Assembly: GCF_029784155.1 (NCBI RefSeq)
Contig: NC_073693.1
Coordinates: forward strand, 156,302,848 to 156,366,847
Reading direction: 5' to 3'
Length of the DNA: 64,000 bases
Source of the DNA: Uranotaenia lowii
Lineage: Eukaryota > Arthropoda > Insecta > Diptera > Culicidae
The notes under the pieces were generated by a model. It was not told where the DNA came from. It did not search any database and was given only the letters and a program-made list of their open reading frames with translations. Position numbers and translations under genes: made by a program. Positions within the stretch are counted from its first letter, which is position 1; each line of letters opens with the position of its first letter. This document shows, piece after piece, positions 25,037 through 35,549 of the stretch.

Positions 25037-25696
25037 TAGGGATACCATACGTACTCTTTTAAGAGTACATGTACTCTTTTTCGATCGAGAAATAAGCGTA
25101 CTCTTCTTTTTGTGAAATTTTACGAAATGTGCTTTTTTTTTTGGTGAAAGGAATTAAACAAAATTTTCTTGTACCTTTAAATAAACATGAAGATTGTATT
25201 GAAGATTGTATTCTTATAAAAACAAGAGATCCAACTTTTTATACATTCGTTGCACAACACTTCAGTTTTGTTTCTTTTGTTGAGTCTTTCAAAGACTGAA
25301 TACCAATGGAAGGAATTACGAATACATTCACGATTTCAATCGGGAATTTTCGATCAAAATAAGCGCCTTTGAGTATACAATGAAATCCCGGTCTGTAAAC
25401 GACATCCTACAATATAATATGCAACAATATAACTACAACTTACTTCAAAGAATAGTGCACAAATTAAAAGCGCACAAACCAGCAATAATGTGCTTTTTCA
25501 GCATAAAAAAGAAAACTTCAAATAATCGAACTTCAAATTCTGAGCATTTGACATGTAAATCATATATCGTCCAACAAATTGAAGGTATTTGATTGACCTA
25601 AAATATCATTGTTTTGAATACATATAGTTTGACTTAACAATTTTGGAATTCTTTCTCAATTTACTCTTTTTGGCGTTGCAGGATATGGTAACTCTA
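25037..25696. mobile_element. 660-bp hAT-like MITE with 8-bp TSD
   Basis: CATGGGAA is duplicated at 25029-25036 and 25697-25704, inside a minisatellite unit. The ends are TAGGGATACCATA and, inverted, TAGAGTTACCATA. TAGRG-type ends with an 8-bp TSD fit hAT. The left subterminal region repeats GTACTCTTTT three times. No transposase frame is present. Confidence 0.82.
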
Positions 25697-25912
25697 CATG
25701 GGAAAAAGACGAAATTGGTTTAGGAAGCGCAGACTTCTAAGGCAGCTTCTGCTGATTGTTTGCTTTGATATTACAAAAATTACAATGTTTGTTATTTTGG
25801 CAACACTAGACAAAGCAAACAAAACAAAGCCAGTCATTGATCTATTCTTGTGAGTGACAGACGTGTCTGAGTGAATCCTTGAATTGAGGTTCATAAATAT
25901 CGTAAAATCGTG

Positions 25913-27547
25913 ACACTTATGATTTTTTCTGGTCCTTAAAGTTGACCAATTGAGCTTAAAATTGACATTTGACCTAAGACTTCTTCTTTTGTCACCTCCT
26001 CTTCAAAATTAAAAAAAAACCCGAACGTGGAGGTACATCAAATTTGAAGTATTTTATGGAAATTTTACAAAAAATTATTGGAATGTCTCAAAGATTAGAA
26101 GAGCAAAAATCAAATTATGGTAGATTGAATCTTTATCATTTTCCGATTTTTGATTTTTAGAATTTTTCGATTAAACATTACTTGACTTATAAGTTTCGTG
26201 CAATTCCATAATATGCAATTTTGTTGCCTACAAGCATTCGTGCATTTTAATCCGATTTATTATTTTTTACATTATTTTTATCATCCCCTTCTCGCTTTGT
26301 TCCAACTCCGAGTAACAATAGAAGGTTTTAAATTTTTTTTCGGCCTTATCAAAAGCCCCAAAATTAAAAATCGCAAACAAGTTGTTAAAATCATTTCTGG
26401 CGTGAGCTTTTATTACGTCGAATGAAACATCTTAAGAATTCGCAGAAAACTGCTGCAAAAGTTATCAAAACAACTTTAAAATTAATATTTCACACACAGG
26501 ATGTGTCGTCCAGACTACAAATTTTTGAAACGGAAAAGAGTTGCGACATGTTTATGTCAGTTTTTGTAATTTTTTTTCGTAATAATACTCTTTGTTTACA
26601 TTTTGTTTCATACGACTTAATGAAAGCACAGGCGAGATTTAAACATTTAATAACTTACTCATAAAATATCTTTTATTTTTTAGGTTTTCGAATCACAATT
26701 TGGCATGGTGACGATATGGGAATTTCGAATGTTTAAAGTTTTTTCCCTATCTATTTCAAAATATTTGGCTTCTCATTAGAACACAAAATGAGAAAACATG
26801 CATTTCAATAATTATCAAAATCCTTAAAAAACCTTATAAGTTCGTATTGAAGATTTAAAAATTGATGACTTGAAGAGTTTTAAACTTTAACAAGTCTTCA
26901 AAAATATTGAGAGATTTTCAAATATTTTCGCATATTCTCTCTTTACGTTGAAAAAAGTTTAATTTTTTTCATTTTTAAATTTGAAAAGTCTTATTCAAAA
27001 GAAATTTCCATTAGAAAAACATATGATTTGTCCAACTGAACTTTTAGAGATGGCTTAAAACTGTGTGATTTTTCTCAGAAAATATTGTCCATGAGTTTGA
27101 ACAATAATTTATCATTTGATAAATGAACCCTCGTTCGTCCCTGATTTTTTTTCCGTTACAGTCCCTGGAGGGTTCAATTCAAAATTCCTTAGTAAAACCA
27201 ATATATCTTCTTGTTTCCGATTTTTTCAGACAGTATCCACCTAAAACTCTTCAGTTTTCATTGTTAAATTACACCAAATTTGGCAGAAAAATTGCAAAAA
27301 ACGAGAAAAGCTTCAAAATTTACAACATTAACAATCAAAACAATAGAAATCATTAAAAACATTGGCATGAATAAAATTAAAAAAATATATCAAAAAAGCT
27401 CAGGTATTCAGAAATCACATTTCTGCATATTTTAGGTAATTGGCACCAAAATAAGAATTATTTTCCCAATTTCTTGTTCCCCGCCTTAGATGATATTTGA
27501 GGGTAAAAACCGTCATTTTGAGCTCTTTTGAGCTGATATTTTGCCCA
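25913..27547. other. A+T-rich DNA, nothing recognised
   Basis: Only short unrecognisable open frames are present (for example 26198-26425). No bounded repeat or RNA was found. Confidence 0.5.
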
Positions 27548-28068
27548 CCCAGCAAACATGAAATCGTATTAGAAATGAACATCTAAGTCGTTTACAAAGG
27601 TGTTGTGAATCGCATTCCGACTGCTTAATAGCAAAATCGTATTAAATGTCGTCTAAAGTCAGTTTAAATCGAAATAATTTTTCTCTCTCGTGGGCTTCAT
27701 GTAAGAAAATCATCATCATGTTTTCTCTGCAACCAGCTGTGCTTCCAGATGGCAAAAAATCAGATGGGAATTGAGTAATTTTGAACAATGAGACAACTGG
27801 AAGATATTGTCGCTGGCATTAATTTAAAGGCTATGAAAGCAAAATCTTGCGATCTCTTACATTCTCCCGATAGCTAGGAATAAGGTGTCGGATAACGCCG
27901 AATAGGTGTAGTTTTCGTCGCTTTAGAAAAACGTGAAATTTATGCATGTATATTGAATCCACTTTGGTAGGCAAATGCTGTCTTTTCAACTTTCATACGA
28001 TCATTCCATTATGATGAAACGTTTTTTAAGAACAGCATAAAAATATGAAAACAAAAATGTTTGCTGGG
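27548..28068. mobile_element. 521-bp MITE-like element with CCCAGCAAACAT ends
   Basis: A perfect 12-bp inverted end pair, CCCAGCAAACAT, lies at 27548 and, on the complement, at 28068. The interior is non-coding. The flanking bases do not give a convincing target duplication, so the boundaries and superfamily are uncertain. Confidence 0.5.
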
Positions 28069-30284
28069 CCTGGGCATGTTAGATTGTGGGCCAATCTTTA
28101 AAATGTTTGTGATTTGCTCATTTTCCGTTTTTCACTCTGACGAGTTTCAGAAATGATTTTTATCTGTAGAATTGCATCACGAAATTAAAAAAGTGGCTTT
28201 GATTATAACAAAAATTTGGATGTCTTATACTTTCGAGAGCAGCATTCAATTGAATCATTTTGAAAATGTTTCAAATGAATCGGTGTTTTCGTTTTGAGTT
28301 AGAGAAGTGAAATGCATTTGCCTTACAGATTTTTATTCGTAGAATATTATTTATACAAAAGAAGAAAACTCTGACAAGTGAAACCATTGTAATGAGACAA
28401 ATAAAATTGTGGGAAATTTTGTAAACACATTTCCTCTTGGAACGCCCCGCGAGTATGTGATGAGTTCATGAATGTTGTGGGGGTTAATTGAAAGCAAATA
28501 AATTCTTCTCTTGGCAAACATTTTGGCTTCTCCTTCTTGCAAGCAAAGTGTGTTCCACCAGCCAGCCAGCCAGTCAGTCAAGGAGGAAAACCAACCAGAA
28601 AAGTTGTTACTCACTCAAACACGGAAAAAGGAAAACCCCAAAAACTCGTCCATTAGTTTTTCGACCTCCCACACTTCTGCTAGTTGCCGGAAGTGGTGCC
28701 AAATGCCGGAGCCTCGCCTTCTGTGGATTTGCAAGAACTTTGGTAGGTATGTGTCTTCACGATTTGAGTATGAATGTAGGGACGTGTGTGAACAAACATC
28801 CAAGGTACATTGAACCCACTTCCCGGCAATGTTATTCAAACCGTGTGGATCACATCTCTCAGATTTCCCCTTATTTTCCCCTCGTTTTGACAGATTTAAG
28901 CTTTTTTCCTCAGATTTAAGCTTTCGTCTCCTATGCTCTCAAGGCAAAAAAAGCTTAAATCTGAGAAAAAAAAGCTTAAAAACGAGATTCACGAGCACAT
29001 GTTTAAAAGATGTTGGTCACACGATACATAGACAAATCGTGTAACGTTGCAGCCATCTGATTGAACCGTGGAGCCAAAATCAGGCTGTTAGTGCTCATGA
29101 AGGCACAGGGATAAAGTGGAGACACCGAAAAAAAAAAAAACGGACGAATTTCCTTCGTGAATCCAGATTCCGACTCTGGTGGTTACGGACTAATCGGGGC
29201 CATCATCATCAACAACAGGAAGAGTCAACCTCTTCCGATGTCATTGGTATAGTGTCCTATTTAAGACATCATGTGTAACTACGAAAAAAAAAAATCACAA
29301 TCTTAGAATTCAGCCAGCGCACTTGTTAAGAAATGAAATTTCCTACAAATAAGCAGAAAAACATACTTCAATTAACATTGGTTCGATTGATTCGATTTAG
29401 GACAGCTAAACGATTACCTTCAATCCACCGGTCATAAATAGGATGAGAATTTCTGAGCCGACCTACGATTTAGAGCTGAATCGTGAGAGTGCTCCGAAAT
29501 TGCTACTTTTCGGGATGATTTTTGTTTATTTATTTTCCTACTTCTGGCAGCAGTCAGCGTTAAGCTTGTCTTCACTGCATTTCGACTGACAAGTCGGCCG
29601 ACCAGCCGCTTCTGCCTGGCGAGGATGGTGTGAATGTAGAGAATTTGGATCACATTTTCAGCACGTGGCATCGGAGCAGTTCATTACCTGGCCAATTGTG
29701 TAGGAGAACTTCACAGGGATGGAGAGATTTGCGAAAGATGTTGGAGCGCACCATATTTATGAACCTCGCAGCTGGAGGTCGTTTAGGAGAGTACCAACTA
29801 TGCATGTGTGTCTGTTGAATTCAAAATATTTGTGTGGGATTAACTTATGACTTGATCATTTGCTTAAGATGAATCAAGAGAGCTAACCAACCAGTTTGTC
29901 CTAATGCCTAATTTAAGCTTGAAATGGGATTTTTTCAATAACTCAAAAACCCAAAAACATTTATTTACATTATGACTTTATATAAAAGATCTGAATCAGA
30001 AATGCTCATAATTACATTGTTATTTCCTGGATAATTTCATGATCCAGAAGTGATGAAGGGCAAATACGAAATTACTGCAACACATTCAACAGGGCATAAC
30101 TTTTTAACAATCAACCAAATATTGCACACTTACTTAATGATGTGTTTTATTTACATGCTGTTTATTGAACGAAAATGGAGGTGAACCAACGCGAGTCGGG
30201 AGAACAAATTGTTTCCAAACACGTGAATTTCCTAACCTCTCGCACCGGTAGTCAGGAAAATGTTGAACACTCACAATTCAACCG
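28069..30284. other. no recognised gene; strong palindrome at 28881-28985
   Basis: Open frames at 28488-28919 and 28511-28813 have no recognisable product. A hairpin-forming inverted repeat is present: arms 28881-28924 and 28947-28985 share TCAGATTTAAGCTTT and are separated by about 22 bases. Nothing else is assigned. Confidence 0.55.
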
Positions 30285-30728
30285 TTTCTAGTTCCCAGGG
30301 TGTTGAAGAAGTTCCGGAGCGGATGACGTTGGACCACGGCAAATAAGCTGGAAGAAAATCGGGACCGGAGAATAAAAAGACGAAGAGAAAGGTGAAGCGG
30401 ACGATTAAAGCAAATCCCAACGTCTCAAGGCTAAAAATATCGTTAAGTCGCAGAACTACGTCCAAAATACAAATAAGAGAGTTAGACTACATATGTACAT
30501 ACAAGTTACAGAACTTCTCAAACCGCGATGAGCGGCAACAATCGACGGCTTAAACTCAGGCACGGAAGCTCTACGAGAAGATGCTGACTGCTGTGTGATG
30601 GACGACGAAACGTATATAAAAGCCGATTTTAAGTAAATTCCGAGGTTGGAGTTTTTTCGCGGCAAGAGCAAGTTCGATGTGGACGACAAATTTAAGAAGA
30701 AGAAAATGTCGAAATTAGCCTTAAAATA
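30285..30728 (+). pseudogene. decayed Tc1/mariner (DD37E-like) transposase
   Basis: Translation in shifting frames recovers the middle of a mosquito-type Tc1/mariner transposase. The clearest part, at about 30595-30715, reads CCVMDDETYIKADF, then LEFFRGKSKFDVDDKFKKKK, which includes the first catalytic Asp region (MDDETY). Upstream, a fragment ending AKNIVKSQNYVQ resembles the linker between the DNA-binding and catalytic domains. Stops and frameshifts are frequent, and the second Asp and the Glu are not found. The related gene at 42370 has MDDKTYAKADF at the same place. Element ends were not identified. Confidence 0.65.
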
Positions 30729-31282
30729 AAAACGACTATTTGTAAGCAGGGTTAGATTATTTCGATACAACAAATCATCACACATTTTCTGTAATTTAAA
30801 CTTTTCAGAATCCCTGAAGATGGTGTCATACGATGGTGTCAAACGTCGGGAATGTAATAAAAATTCGTGTCATAAAAAAGCTTGGACTGATTAGCCGTAA
30901 AAAATACATTAGGGGTAGTTTTATACATATGTAACTTCAAAAATCAAAACAAAAGTTAATCAATGGAGCCTTGAGTGTAAAATTGAACGCATTTTCGCTT
31001 GATACCCTCCAGTATGGGCGTCATACTACTCTACGAGGCCAAATTAGGCTAAAATAGCGGGGCTTTGTCATGCTGCCCCAAGAACGGTAAAAACGCTTCT
31101 CGAGGCTCTCAAATGTGTAGATCTTGCCATTTACTGTGCCCTTTGTCACGAAAGGCTCACTCTCAGTCCGCAAGAGCAGATGCAATATTGACGTTTTTAT
31201 CATCGAATTGTGATGCAAATTAACCCCTTAATTTTTTTAGGAACGGGAAATTTATTCCAGGTTTCGAATTAAGGGTCAGGGG
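30729..31282. other. flank of decayed mariner; nothing else recognised
   Basis: This stretch probably contains the 3' remainder of the transposon above. Near 31185 is a GACGTTTTTATCATCGAATTG motif that resembles the tandem subrepeat at 32205-32395. Confidence 0.4.
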
Positions 31283-32151
31283 CAAGGTTGCCAAAATTAC
31301 AGAAAAATCTTTAACTTCATAGAATTTTTAGCAATTTTTCATCACAGAATCTGTGGAGATCTGAGAGAGCCAGCAGATTGCGACCGGGTGAGGAGAGTGG
31401 TGAAAATAAAATCGGTCCCTGCAGAAGAAGTTTGGTGAAAAATTATAATTGGTTGGGTCGAGAGTTGGGAATCTACTGTAGAAAGAGAAAATGTGCAAAA
31501 CGAGGAAAATAGCATCAAGTGGGAATATTCGGAGCAAGGTTCTTTAGGTTTGATAAGTCGATTGGGGGAAAACAATTCGGGCTACTTCGAGTACAAAAAA
31601 AAAAAATCCAAAAAAGAAAAGTGAGGTTATTATGTAAGATCAGATGGAAATAAATGTGGTTATGATACTGAATAAGGTCGGTCACAGCTAAAGGTAAGCT
31701 TAAAGTGTGTCTTGAGGTAAGATGGGTGTAAAGGTAAGGTCATTCTGTTGTGTTTTGAAGATTCGTCAAACTTATAATCTAAAGAATGCAATTTAGCGCA
31801 TACGTTGGCGAAACTGCGGTGAATCCGTGCACCCATGGTGGATTTTCTACATACATACATACATACATTTTCATCACAGAATCTGTGTCACAGAACACAG
31901 AATCTTGAAAACATTCACACATATCAGATTTTTCGATTTTTGTACGTATTTCTGAAATTCTAATCTTTTATGTCGACATTAATTTTGGATCTCTAACTTT
32001 GTATTGAAAAGTCATGAAAATATTGTTATTGTTTATTAATTTTCTCAAGTAAAATGTAAAAGAGACGCAATTTCTGATGACTTTTTTGGGTAAAATTACA
32101 GAATGTCGATTTTTTAAAAACAAAATTACAGATATTTTTTCGGCAACCTTA
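31283..32151. mobile_element. hAT-like MITE (CAAGGTTGCC family), interrupted
   Basis: The ends are CAAGGTTGCC at 31283 and TAAGGTTGCC on the complement at 32151. The flanks are GTCAGGGG (31275-31282) and GTCAGAGG (32152-32159), an 8-bp TSD with one mismatch. It shares interior sequence with the MITE at 10800-11162 in the opposite orientation. A 512-bp retroposon with its own target duplication splits it; without that, the MITE is about 337 bp. Confidence 0.75.
31356..31867 (+). mobile_element. 512-bp retroposon with 20-bp TSD and (TACA)n tail
   Basis: The 20-mer TTTTCATCACAGAATCTGTG occurs at 31336-31355 and again at 31868-31887, precisely flanking this insert. The insert ends in a (CATA)n run at about 31848-31867. 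A long TSD and a simple-repeat 3' tail mean target-primed reverse transcription by a LINE. The body has no recognisable protein, SINE A/B boxes or gene match; an internal A-rich tract lies near 31595-31620. It could be a 5'-truncated non-LTR element (3' UTR only) or a retrocopied transcript. Confidence 0.75.
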
Positions 32152-32154
32152 GTC

Positions 32155-32399
32155 AGAGGTCTGCCAAACGGGTCACCCATATTACATGATCACTGTTTTT
32201 GCGCTATTGACGTTATTATACATTGAATTGAGATGAAAAATGGCTCACGGAAGTTTTTAGGAAGGATAATCGATTTCTAGTATCAAATTTTGTAAAAGGG
32301 GTTGGGAAAATAAGTCGTCCATATTACCTGTTAACTGTTTTTTTTTTGCGATATTGACGTTATTATACACCAGATTCAGATGGAAATTGGCATACGGGA
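32155..32399 (+). repeat. tandem ~143-bp subrepeat
   Basis: A unit containing CATATTACMTG...ACTGTTTTT, then GATATTGACGTTATTATACA, occurs at about 32186 and 32330. A related inverted copy is at 34180-34265 and a fragment is near 31185. It is non-coding. Confidence 0.6.
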
Positions 32400-33389
32400 C
32401 CCAAGCAACGAAAAATCTCGTTAAAAACGTCAAACACAGCTTTATCATCATAATCAATGTGCTGAAAATAGTTTTATTCAGCTCAGAATTTAAGTTTATA
32501 TTGAAACTTTGTAGTAGCATTTATATGCATTGATCGAGCAAATGAAACCAAATTTGAGTATTTGAGTACGAAAAATACTTTTTCTAGGTGAAACAATTCC
32601 TTTCTTGCAGCAGAAGGATAGAATTGAAAATATATGAAGGGAAGAGGAGGCTTACATTTAACTTTTTTTTTTTTTACAAAATCCGAGAAATGGACAAAAC
32701 TTAACATGGAAAATCATTTTGGTATGATTCTATGATTATCTGACACACCATCCTCCTTTCAGTGAGTAGGTACATAGGAGGAGGGAGGTGAGCTCAATAC
32801 AATTTTGTTGGCATAAGTTCTCAATTTATGCAAACGAAGCCAACAAATGGAAACAAATATGGCATGGAAAGGTACTTGGTTACGAGATATGTGTGGATGC
32901 AATTTACATGTCACAAAAAAGGCTATTTGAGAAACTTCTTGGAATTTGAAGTTAACAGCAGGTTATTTGAGGAACTTCTTGATACTTGAAGTTCACAGAA
33001 GGCTATTAAATACCTAATGTGTAACTTTTATACTGTGTGGGTGCGATTGACATGTCACAAAAAAGGCTATTTGAGAAACTTCTTGGAATTTGAAGTAAAC
33101 AGCAGGTTATTTGAGAAACTTCTTGGAACTTGAAGTTCACAGAAGGCTATTTGAAACCTAATTTGTAACTTTTATACTGTGTGGATGCGATTGACATGTC
33201 GCAAAAATAACTATTTGAGGAACTTTTTGGAACTTCATGTCCATAGAAGGCTATTTAAGGAACCTTTTGTAACTTTCATGTTCACATTCGAGAAAATTCG
33301 GTACCAATTCCCTTTGGAACCTTTGTTCAGCGAAATTCGAACTTGGGAGGCACGAGTTTAAGTAGATATGAGACTTTTGGTTGCTTGGG
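32400..33389. mobile_element. MITE-like element with CCCAAGCAAC ends and internal 145-bp tandem units
   Basis: The ends are CCCAAGCAACGAAAAATC at 32400 and, inverted, CCCAAGCAACCAAAAGTC at 33389. Inside, units starting near 32890, 33035 and 33178 (GTGTGGRTGC, CATGTCACAAAAAAGGC, TTTGAGAAACTTCTTGG, TTGAAGTTCACAGAAGGC) repeat with a period of about 144 bp. The right part is duplicated in inverted form at about 34435-34790, and the left end recurs at 47408. No target duplication was recognised. Confidence 0.6.
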
Positions 33390-33539
33390 TATATTTGATA
33401 TAAGAGGATTTTTGGGAACGAAAAAATTAGGTATGATTATTAGGTGAAGGTAAGGACAGGGGAGGGGCTCTCTTATAAGTTTTTCAGCATAAATCCAGAA
33501 CATATCAAGAAAAAACAACCATATTTTATAAGTTAGATT

Positions 33540-33988
33540 GTTTGCGTACGATTAATTTGAGACCCTCCAGACAGATTCAAATTATCAGATCTTTAGCACA
33601 AATCTATAGAGCAAGATTTTGAATATTTGTTCAAGTTATCTTTCTGTTGCAATTCGAAACTCCAGCTGTAGCTCTCATTTTATAGCGGTTGCTTATAAAT
33701 TGTACGTCTCGGTGGTCGAGTGGTTAGCGTGGTAAGACGGTAATCGCTGGTCCACTGATGGCATTGGTTTGATTCCCATTTCGGTACTGGGTGTTAAATG
33801 TTAATCTCAAGTTGTCAACGTCATTTATTCAGTTAGTAAAGCCTAAATCGGCTAAGACGGTGTATGTCTTTATAAATTATGTTATAATTTGATTTAAAAT
33901 AATACCAATAAAACAATAAAAATTTGAGTAATTTTTGAAAATATCATTTGATTTTGAAAGGTGTAGCAAAGCACACCGGGTCAGCTAG
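33540..33988 (+). mobile_element. Helitron 3' portion (plus strand)
   Basis: It ends with hairpin GGTGT-agcaaagc-ACACC, then GGGTCAGCTAG|T at 33988. The inner sequence (CAATTCGAAACTCCAGCTGTAG and flanks) matches the reverse of 57080-57180 in the Helitron at 56954. Its 5' end was not found; rearrangement to the left probably removed or displaced it. A SINE is inserted at 33702-33869. Confidence 0.65.
33702..33869 (+). repeat. 168-bp tRNA-derived SINE with 9-bp TSD
   Basis: TTATAAATT flanks the insert at 33693-33701 and 33870-33878. The pol III A box is TGGTCGAGTGG and the B box GGTTTGATTCC (one mismatch to consensus). The tail ends AAATCGGCTAAGACGGTGTA. It interrupts Helitron sequence that is continuous in the other copies, so its limits are secure. 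Confidence 0.8.
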
Positions 33989-34164
33989 TAAAAAAAATAA
34001 AAATAATGTCAAATGTTCTATAAAAATAAGAATCAGATTAACGAGAAAAAACTAAAATTTGAGATAAGAAAACCGGTTTATTGAGAAATAAGATACAGCG
34101 AAGCAAAGCCAAAACTTGGTGTCTTTTTTTCTAAGTATTTTTTTTCTGCTATTGGAAAATCCGG

Positions 34165-34795
34165 GATAGCTGTTAAAACCATGATGTAGAATTTTTAATC
34201 TCAATCCAATGCATAATAACGTCAATATCTAAAAACAGTTAATATGAACGACCCCTTTGGTAGAAACTATACACCTCAAATCGATTGCCCGTCTCATAAT
34301 CTTTCCGTGAAGCAATTTTTATCTAAATCTAACGAATCATAACGTCAAAACAGCAAAACCAGTGAGCCCCCTTCGGACGATCCCTACCCTGATATTGAAT
34401 GATAGGGATCAATTTCCGTTCCTAAAAAGTCCTCAAGCGACCAGAAGTCCCATATCTAATAAACTCGTGCCTCCAAAGTTCGAATTTCGCTGAACAAAGG
34501 TTCCAAAGGGATTTTATATCGAATTTTCTCGAATGCATGATAGTTACGAAAAGTTCTTCAAAAACCTTTCTGTGAAGCGTCAATCGCATCACTCTGTATT
34601 AAAGTTACAAATAGGGCCTCAAATTGCCTTCTATAGACTTGAAGTTCAAAGAAGTTCCTCAAACAGCTTTTTTTTTAAATTTCAATCACGACCATTCGGT
34701 ATAAAAGTTACGAATTGGGTCTCAAATAGCCTTCCATGAACTTGAAGTTCCGAAAAGCGCCTCAAATAGCCTTTTTTGAGACATATCCGCTATTT
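34165..34795 (-). repeat. inverted copy of the 32.2-33.4 kb repeats
   Basis: The complement of 34180-34265 matches the GATATTGACGTTATTAT subrepeat. The complement of 34440-34790 matches 33400 back to about 32900, including CGAATTTCGCTGAACAAAGG and the AAAGGCTATTTGAG units. Together with 32155-33389 it forms a large inverted pair around the Helitron 3' end at 33988. Confidence 0.6.
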
Positions 34796-35099
34796 CATGA
34801 ATATGAATTGGGAACAAACATCGCAAAAGGGCATATAATCAATAAATCATTTTTTTGTAGCTTGGACATTGTGAAATCTATAATTTAAATTTAAATTTCA
34901 ACTCAGAACAACTTAAAGCTAACTTGCAAAAGATTGTTTTTAAAACGATTAATTTTTTAACTTGGAAAAAATTCGTCCAAATGTATTTACTTACCACAAA
35001 TTTATCACATATCGAAAGTCAGTTGCAGTGATTCATGAATTGAATATGGATGTTTGTTTTATATGCCGTTTCATAATGTTTCTAAGTTGGTTATAATTA
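34796..35099. other. A+T-rich spacer, nothing recognised
   Basis: No gene, RNA or repeat boundary is seen. Confidence 0.45.
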
Positions 35100-35470
35100 A
35101 CATGCGTTATAGCTGCTGGCGGCTGGTTGCCCTAGCAGGTATTCTAGGAAAGCTTATAACCACTTTGAATTTTAGCTGCGCTGCTGGTAAGGCAACATCT
35201 AGGCGTGACCTCGTGGCAATGTGTATGGCTATCATCTCGGAGGGTCGTGGTTCAAATCTGATGTCAGTACTAATTTTTTCATTACATTTTTTTAATGCTT
35301 GAGTAAGCAAATAAAACAAATGTGTAACAGAACTGGCTTGCGTGCCGTCATGTATCGAGTAAAGTCAAAAACAAAGCAATTAAAGTCGATGATCTGAGGT
35401 GATGGGAGGATGAAGATTGATGCCGAGAAACCGGCAGCACCACATAGGCTGGTGGTGATGGGAGTAAGAG
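35100..35470 (+). repeat. dispersed repeat with internal tRNA-like segment
   Basis: It matches the complement of 47590-47840 at both ends (GCAGGTATTCTAGGAAAGCTTAT on one side; GGCTTGCGTGCCG and GAGAAACCGGCAGCACCACA on the other). Between about 35158 and 35290 this copy has extra DNA with a B-box-like GTGGTTCAAATCT; the 47-kb copy lacks it. The extra piece is therefore a SINE-like insertion here or a deletion there. Confidence 0.65.
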
Positions 35471-35549
35471 AGGAGAAAAAAGATTTTTTTTTTGTTTTTT
35501 TTTCTGAAAAAACGATTACTCCTCTTTCCCTCTTTATATCTTTCCGCTG

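Larger units (their letters stand above)
23630..25912. repeat. 80-bp minisatellite array bounded by ~125-bp direct repeats
   Basis: Imperfect units of about 80 bp, each with a GGCTGCTGCTGCTGATTGTT core, a GGCCTTCCGGTGGAAAAAGA segment and a GCGCAGATTTTTAAG segment, run from about 23760 to 25020 and resume at 25705-25780. Starts are seen near 23798, 23878, 23957, 24032, 24204, 24283, 24629, 24748, 24828 and 24908. A block at 23630-23757 is repeated directly at 25779-25912 and bounds the array. The period is not a multiple of three, so the array is not protein-coding. Two MITEs are inserted in it. Confidence 0.85.

Noticed and set aside
23760..25780. Regular direct repeats that might suggest a CRISPR array
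   Set aside because: Units are about 80 bp of continuous repeat without unique spacers, and the surroundings are eukaryotic.
28488..28919. 143-codon open frame
   Set aside because: Contains short CCAG/GTCA simple repeats and no recognisable domain; the overlapping frame 28511-28813 is of similar quality.
33702..33869. A functional tRNA gene
   Set aside because: A and B boxes are present, but the acceptor and anticodon stems do not pair, and it is flanked by a 9-bp target duplication typical of a SINE.
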